Shown here: in pieces, positions 6,158 to 8,711 of the stretch | Layout of the letters: each line of letters opens with the position of its first letter | Position numbering within the stretch: the stretch's first letter is position 1 | Assembly (NCBI GenBank): GCA_029239935.1 | Contig: JARBTY010000122.1 | Span: 1-8,711, forward strand | From: Clostridia bacterium | Lineage (GTDB): Bacteria > Bacillota_A > Clostridia > Lachnospirales > Cellulosilyticaceae | Direction: 5' to 3' | DNA length: 8,711 bases | Position numbers and translations under genes: made by a program | The notes under the pieces: model-generated | The model's database searches: none | What the model was told of the DNA's origin: nothing | The model's input: the letters and a program-made list of their open reading frames with translations, nothing else

Positions 6158-6833
6158 CATCATATCCTCCCTCATGCATATCTTTTGTCACCGAACCATT
6201 GGTAATCTCAATAACCCTCTTTTTAAGGGTATTAACAATCTCTCTTTCATGAGTGGCCATAACAATGGTCACTCCTCGTTTATTAATATCTTGAAGACAG
6301 TTCATGATTTCCCATGAAGTAGACGGATCTAAATTCCCAGTTGGCTCATCTGCAATAAGTATTGGACTATTATTAATAATTGCACGGGCAAGAGCAGTTC
6401 TTTGCTGCTCTCCTCCAGATAGCTCTTCTGGGTAACACCTTGCTTTTCTGGCAAGCCCTACAAGACCCAAAATAATAGGAACATTTTTTCTTATTTCTCT
6501 ATTAGTAGCTCCTACTATTTGCATAGCAAAAGCCACGTTTTCATAGACTGTCTTCGTCGGAAGCAGTCTGAAATCTTGAAAGACGACACCAATATCCCTT
6601 CTTAAATAAGGAATTTGCTTACGTTTTAATTTTGTAATGTCTTTATTATTGATTATAATTTTGCCATGAGAAGGTTCTATTTCTTTAAGGAGCAATCTCA
6701 GAAGAGTGGATTTACCAGAACCACTATTACCTGTAATAAATACAAACTCTCCTTTTTCTATACTTAAATTTGTGCTATTAAGTCCTATTGCCCCATTTGA
6801 ATAGGTCTTTGATACATGCTGTAAATAAATCAT
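6126..6833 (-). CDS. ftsE: Cell division ATP-binding protein FtsE
   Basis: The cytoplasmic ATPase of the FtsEX complex, which couples ATP binding and hydrolysis to the activation of a cell-wall hydrolase through FtsX. The 235-residue protein has all ABC motifs: Walker A GNSGSGKST (35-43, Lys41), Q-loop Gln86 in VVFQDFRLLP, signature LSGGEQQR (138-145), Walker B with ILIADEPTGNLD (158-169, Glu163) and H-loop His195 in MATHERE. The FQDFRLL segment and the short length are typical of FtsE rather than of MacB or LolD relatives, and the overlapping ftsX settles the call. The ATG at 6833 follows GGTGAG at a spacing of seven bases, 19 bases after the regulator gene ends, so the two are probably co-transcribed. 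The last ten or so codons also contain the ftsX ribosome binding site and start. Confidence 0.96.
   Translation of the reverse strand: MIYLQHVSKTYSNGAIGLNSTNLSIEKGEFVFITGNSGSGKSTLLRLLLKEIEPSHGKIIINNKDITKLKRKQIPYLRRDIGVVFQDFRLLPTKTVYENVAFAMQIVGATNREIRKNVPIILGLVGLARKARCYPEELSGGEQQRTALARAIINNSPILIADEPTGNLDPSTSWEIMNCLQDINKRGVTIVMATHEREIVNTLKKRVIEITNGSVTKDMHEGGYDDEMEYSQIFV
6166..6171 (-). promoter_or_regulatory. ftsX ribosome binding site inside the ftsE coding region
   Basis: GGGAGG sits within the codons for the ftsE tail (around Glu-Gly-Gly, residues 221-223). It places initiation at one of the ATGs at 6160 or 6157 and rules against the longer reading from 6175. Ribosomes finishing ftsE must pass over this site, suggesting coupled translation and balanced amounts of the two subunits. 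Confidence 0.7.
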
Positions 6834-6852
6834 AATTTATCTCACCAATTTT

Positions 6853-7950
6853 CTACATTCTATTTTGACTTTGTCTCTCCATATAATCCATATATTGGCT
6901 TACCATAATTGTAATTTTAAAAACAATAGCATCATCAAATTGGCGAAGGTCGAGCCCTGTTGTCTTTAAAAGTTTATCTAATCTATAAACCAATGTATTT
7001 CTATGGATATAGAGTTGTCTTGAAGTTTCTGATACATTTAAGCTGTTTTCAAAAAATTTGTTGACCGTCATCAGTGTTTCTTCATCAAAGCTGTCTACAC
7101 GTTTTTCTTTAAGGACTTCTTTGATAAATAATTTACACAAGGATAAAGGCAGCTGATAAATAATACGGCCTATGCCAAGTTTAGAGTAATGTGAAATATG
7201 TCCTTCACAATTAAATATTTTACCTACCTCAAGAGCCATTGTTGCCTCTTTGTAAGAATTGGAAACATCTTTAAGATCTGATACCACTGCACCTACAGCT
7301 ACATAAACCTTACTCATAGCTTCTGCACTTAAGGTATCATAGATCATTTTTGCATAACCTTCTATTTCAGTTGCATCTTCTGAGGTAACCTCCTTAACAA
7401 GAATGATATTTTTCTCGTCTACAGCTGTTACAAAATCCCTTGTTTTATCTGGAAAAATATTTCTAAGAATGTCGGATATATTGTTATCTCTTTTTTCATT
7501 GCATTCAATTAAAAATACAATACGTTTGACATTGTTTTTAATGTGAAGCTTTTTAGCCCTTGTATAAATATCTACTAACAATAAATTATCAAGCAACAAA
7601 TTTTTAATAAAGTTATCTCTGTCAAAACGTTCTTTATAAGCTATGAGTAAACTTTTTATTTGAAAAGCTACAATCTTTCCAAGCTTGTACGCTTCGTCAT
7701 CTACGCCGCTTACTGAAAGAATATACTCTACCAGATATTCGTCATAAATCTTAAAATAATGTGATCCCTGCATTTCCTGACTTTCAGCCTGTGAATTAAT
7801 AAAAGACTCTACCTGAGGAATATAATCCCCTATACTGGTGTTAATTGTACTTACTACAATTTTAGACTCCGCATCTAAGATGCAAAAATCTCTGCGTGTT
7901 ATAGTTTTTAGCCCATCTATTGTATTTTGTAATATTTGATTAGAAATCAT
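6853..7950 (-). CDS. CdaR/PucR-type transcriptional regulator with C-terminal helix-turn-helix
   Basis: A 365-residue predicted DNA-binding regulator. The C-terminal domain (about 293-352) has the PucR-type HTH pattern: FFENSLNVSETSRQLYIHRN followed by TLVYRLDKL, Gly332 and a conserved Asp-rich stretch. The middle (about 145-250) fits the GGDEF-like domain of the CdaR family, with the typical VAVGAVVSDLKDVSNSY motif; these domains are not diguanylate cyclases. The first 105 residues are a probable ligand-sensing domain of unknown specificity. Family members usually respond to carbon or nitrogen compounds such as sugar diacids or purines. The ATG at 7950 follows GGGAG at eight bases. It is followed by ftsE after only 19 bases and separated from the sugar-ABC gene by a terminator, making it the first gene of the ftsEX cluster. 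Regulation of that cluster is inference. Confidence 0.87.
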   Translation of the reverse strand: MISNQILQNTIDGLKTITRRDFCILDAESKIVVSTINTSIGDYIPQVESFINSQAESQEMQGSHYFKIYDEYLVEYILSVSGVDDEAYKLGKIVAFQIKSLLIAYKERFDRDNFIKNLLLDNLLLVDIYTRAKKLHIKNNVKRIVFLIECNEKRDNNISDILRNIFPDKTRDFVTAVDEKNIILVKEVTSEDATEIEGYAKMIYDTLSAEAMSKVYVAVGAVVSDLKDVSNSYKEATMALEVGKIFNCEGHISHYSKLGIGRIIYQLPLSLCKLFIKEVLKEKRVDSFDEETLMTVNKFFENSLNVSETSRQLYIHRNTLVYRLDKLLKTTGLDLRQFDDAIVFKITIMVSQYMDYMERQSQNRM

Positions 7951-8000
7951 GTAATCAGCTCCCGAATTAAAAAAATTTATAAATACACTATCTTAATTAC

Positions 8001-8016
8001 TATTCTATCCTATTCT
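8001..8016. repeat. Short direct repeat upstream of the CdaR-like regulator gene
   Basis: TATTCT occurs twice (8001-8006 and 8011-8016), ten bases apart, about one helical turn, in the 133-base gap upstream of the regulator gene. Such spacing suits a protein binding one face of DNA, for example autoregulation, but the region is AT-rich and the repeat short. I could not pick a convincing -35/-10 pair in this gap. Confidence 0.25.
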
Positions 8017-8040
8017 GTTATAAAAAAAAAGCATAAGTTT

Positions 8041-8070
8041 AAAAAACCTTGTAGTAAAAACTACAAGGTT
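8041..8070 (-). terminator. Intrinsic terminator after the sugar ABC ATPase gene
   Basis: On the minus strand AACCTTGTAG (8070-8061) and CTACAAGGTT (8054-8045) form a perfect 10-base stem with a six-base loop, followed by four more T residues (8044-8041) and, after a short break, a run of nine T (8030-8022). It begins 13 bases after the stop codon of the ABC ATPase gene and should separate that transcript from the regulator-ftsEX cluster. Confidence 0.92.
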
Positions 8071-8083
8071 CTTTGAATTTAGC

Positions 8084-8711
8084 TTAATTTGTAATTGTTA
8101 ATTGTGTTTCTAGGTCAAAAATGTGGATTTTTGTTGTATCCATTACAATGTCAATAACATCATCTACAACTGCTTTACAGGATGTTTCGAAACGACCTGT
8201 AATATTGTTGCCTTCGCATACCATATAATAGTTCTTCTCTGAACCAAGAAGTTCTACTACTTCTACACTAGCTTTTGCAACTGCATATTTTGCATCATCT
8301 CTGTCAACTAACATAGCTGGTTCACAAATATGTTCTGGACGGATTCCCATCATTACATTTTTACCTATGTAACCACCATCTAGTATTTTTTGTGCTTTAT
8401 CTTTTGGTAATTTTGCTTCTGAATTTCCAAATGCAAGAACTACATCTTCCCCTTTTTTAACAGCTTTTGCTTCAATCATATTCATTTGAGGAGACCCCAT
8501 AAAGCCAGCTACGAAGAGGTTGTTAGGTTTACTATATAAAGTAGATGGCGCATCAACTTGCTGAATCAAACCATCTTTTAATACAACAATGCGTGTACCA
8601 AGTGTCATAGCCTCTACTTGGTCATGGGTAACGTAGATAAATGTTGTTTGTAATCTATGGTGCATTTTAGAGATTTCAGTTCTCATTTGCACACGAAGCT
8701 TTGCATCTAGA
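8084..8711 (-). CDS. MsmK/UgpC-type sugar ABC transporter ATP-binding protein, 5' end outside window
   Basis: The C-terminal 208 residues of a carbohydrate-importer ATPase; the frame is open to the window edge. The first visible residues, [10 protein letters not shown], are the D-loop segment that directly follows Walker B in MalK, MsmK and UgpC, and the H-loop histidine lies in [12 protein letters not shown] about 30 residues on. The rest is the regulatory OB-fold (TOBE) region, with the family motif GIRPEHI. Walker A, the Q-loop and the signature motif are outside the window; full-length relatives have about 370 residues, so roughly 160 are missing. The GTG at 8692 encodes the internal Val of LDAKLRVQ and is not a start. 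In Firmicutes one such ATPase often serves several sugar importers and is encoded apart from their permeases. Which sugar is carried cannot be told. A terminator follows. Confidence 0.93.
   Translation of the reverse strand, partial: LDAKLRVQMRTEISKMHHRLQTTFIYVTHDQVEAMTLGTRIVVLKDGLIQQVDAPSTLYSKPNNLFVAGFMGSPQMNMIEAKAVKKGEDVVLAFGNSEAKLPKDKAQKILDGGYIGKNVMMGIRPEHICEPAMLVDRDDAKYAVAKASVEVVELLGSEKNYYMVCEGNNITGRFETSCKAVVDDVIDIVMDTTKIHIFDLETQLTITN

Noticed and set aside
6039..6317. Plus-strand open frame of 92 codons
   Set aside because: It is antisense to the ftsE/ftsX junction and has no domain of its own.
1..8711. Mobile element, CRISPR array, phage or toxin-antitoxin locus
   Set aside because: No transposase or integrase motifs, spaced repeats, target duplications or small paired genes were seen; the window reads as chromosomal housekeeping DNA.

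Overview
The window is AT-rich DNA from a low-GC Gram-positive bacterium. The FtsE/FtsX, CdaR-type regulator and UgpC/MsmK-like sequences look like class Clostridia, perhaps a Lachnospirales relative, but this is judged from sequence style only and no search was run. Every gene I can support lies on the minus strand, so transcription runs from high to low coordinates.

Layout in transcription order: (1) the 3' part of a MsmK/UgpC-type sugar ABC transporter ATPase (8711-8084), closed by a strong intrinsic terminator (8070-8041). (2) A tight gene cluster: a CdaR/PucR-type regulator (7950-6853), ftsE (6833-6126), ftsX (6157-5264, overlapping ftsE), a secreted coiled-coil plus M23 peptidase (5250-4129), a degenerate S41/Ctp-type protein (3988-2795), an intact S41/Ctp protease (2725-1562), and a multi-pass membrane protein (1546-875). 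(3) After 120 bases holding a good sigma-A promoter with a palindrome over its -35 box, the 5' two thirds or so of a type II NADH dehydrogenase (754-1).

The centre is a cell-wall remodelling module. FtsEX is an ABC-type complex that, in known systems, controls a coiled-coil murein hydrolase outside the membrane (EnvC, CwlO, PcsB or RipC depending on the phylum). Here the adjacent hydrolase keeps a complete M23 zinc site, so it is probably an enzyme itself rather than an EnvC-like activator. Two paralogous S41 proteins follow. One has the Ser-Lys-Gln triad; the other has Gly, Thr and Ser at exactly those three positions and has lost the NPGG loop, so it is a predicted pseudoprotease. The last gene resembles the membrane half of MinJ-like division proteins but has no PDZ domain.

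The most noteworthy feature is this pairing of an active and a triply dead Ctp-family protein downstream of FtsEX and its hydrolase, led by a regulator of a family usually tied to carbon metabolism. No mobile elements, CRISPR arrays, tRNA or rRNA genes were seen, and no gene-free stretch exceeds 140 bases.
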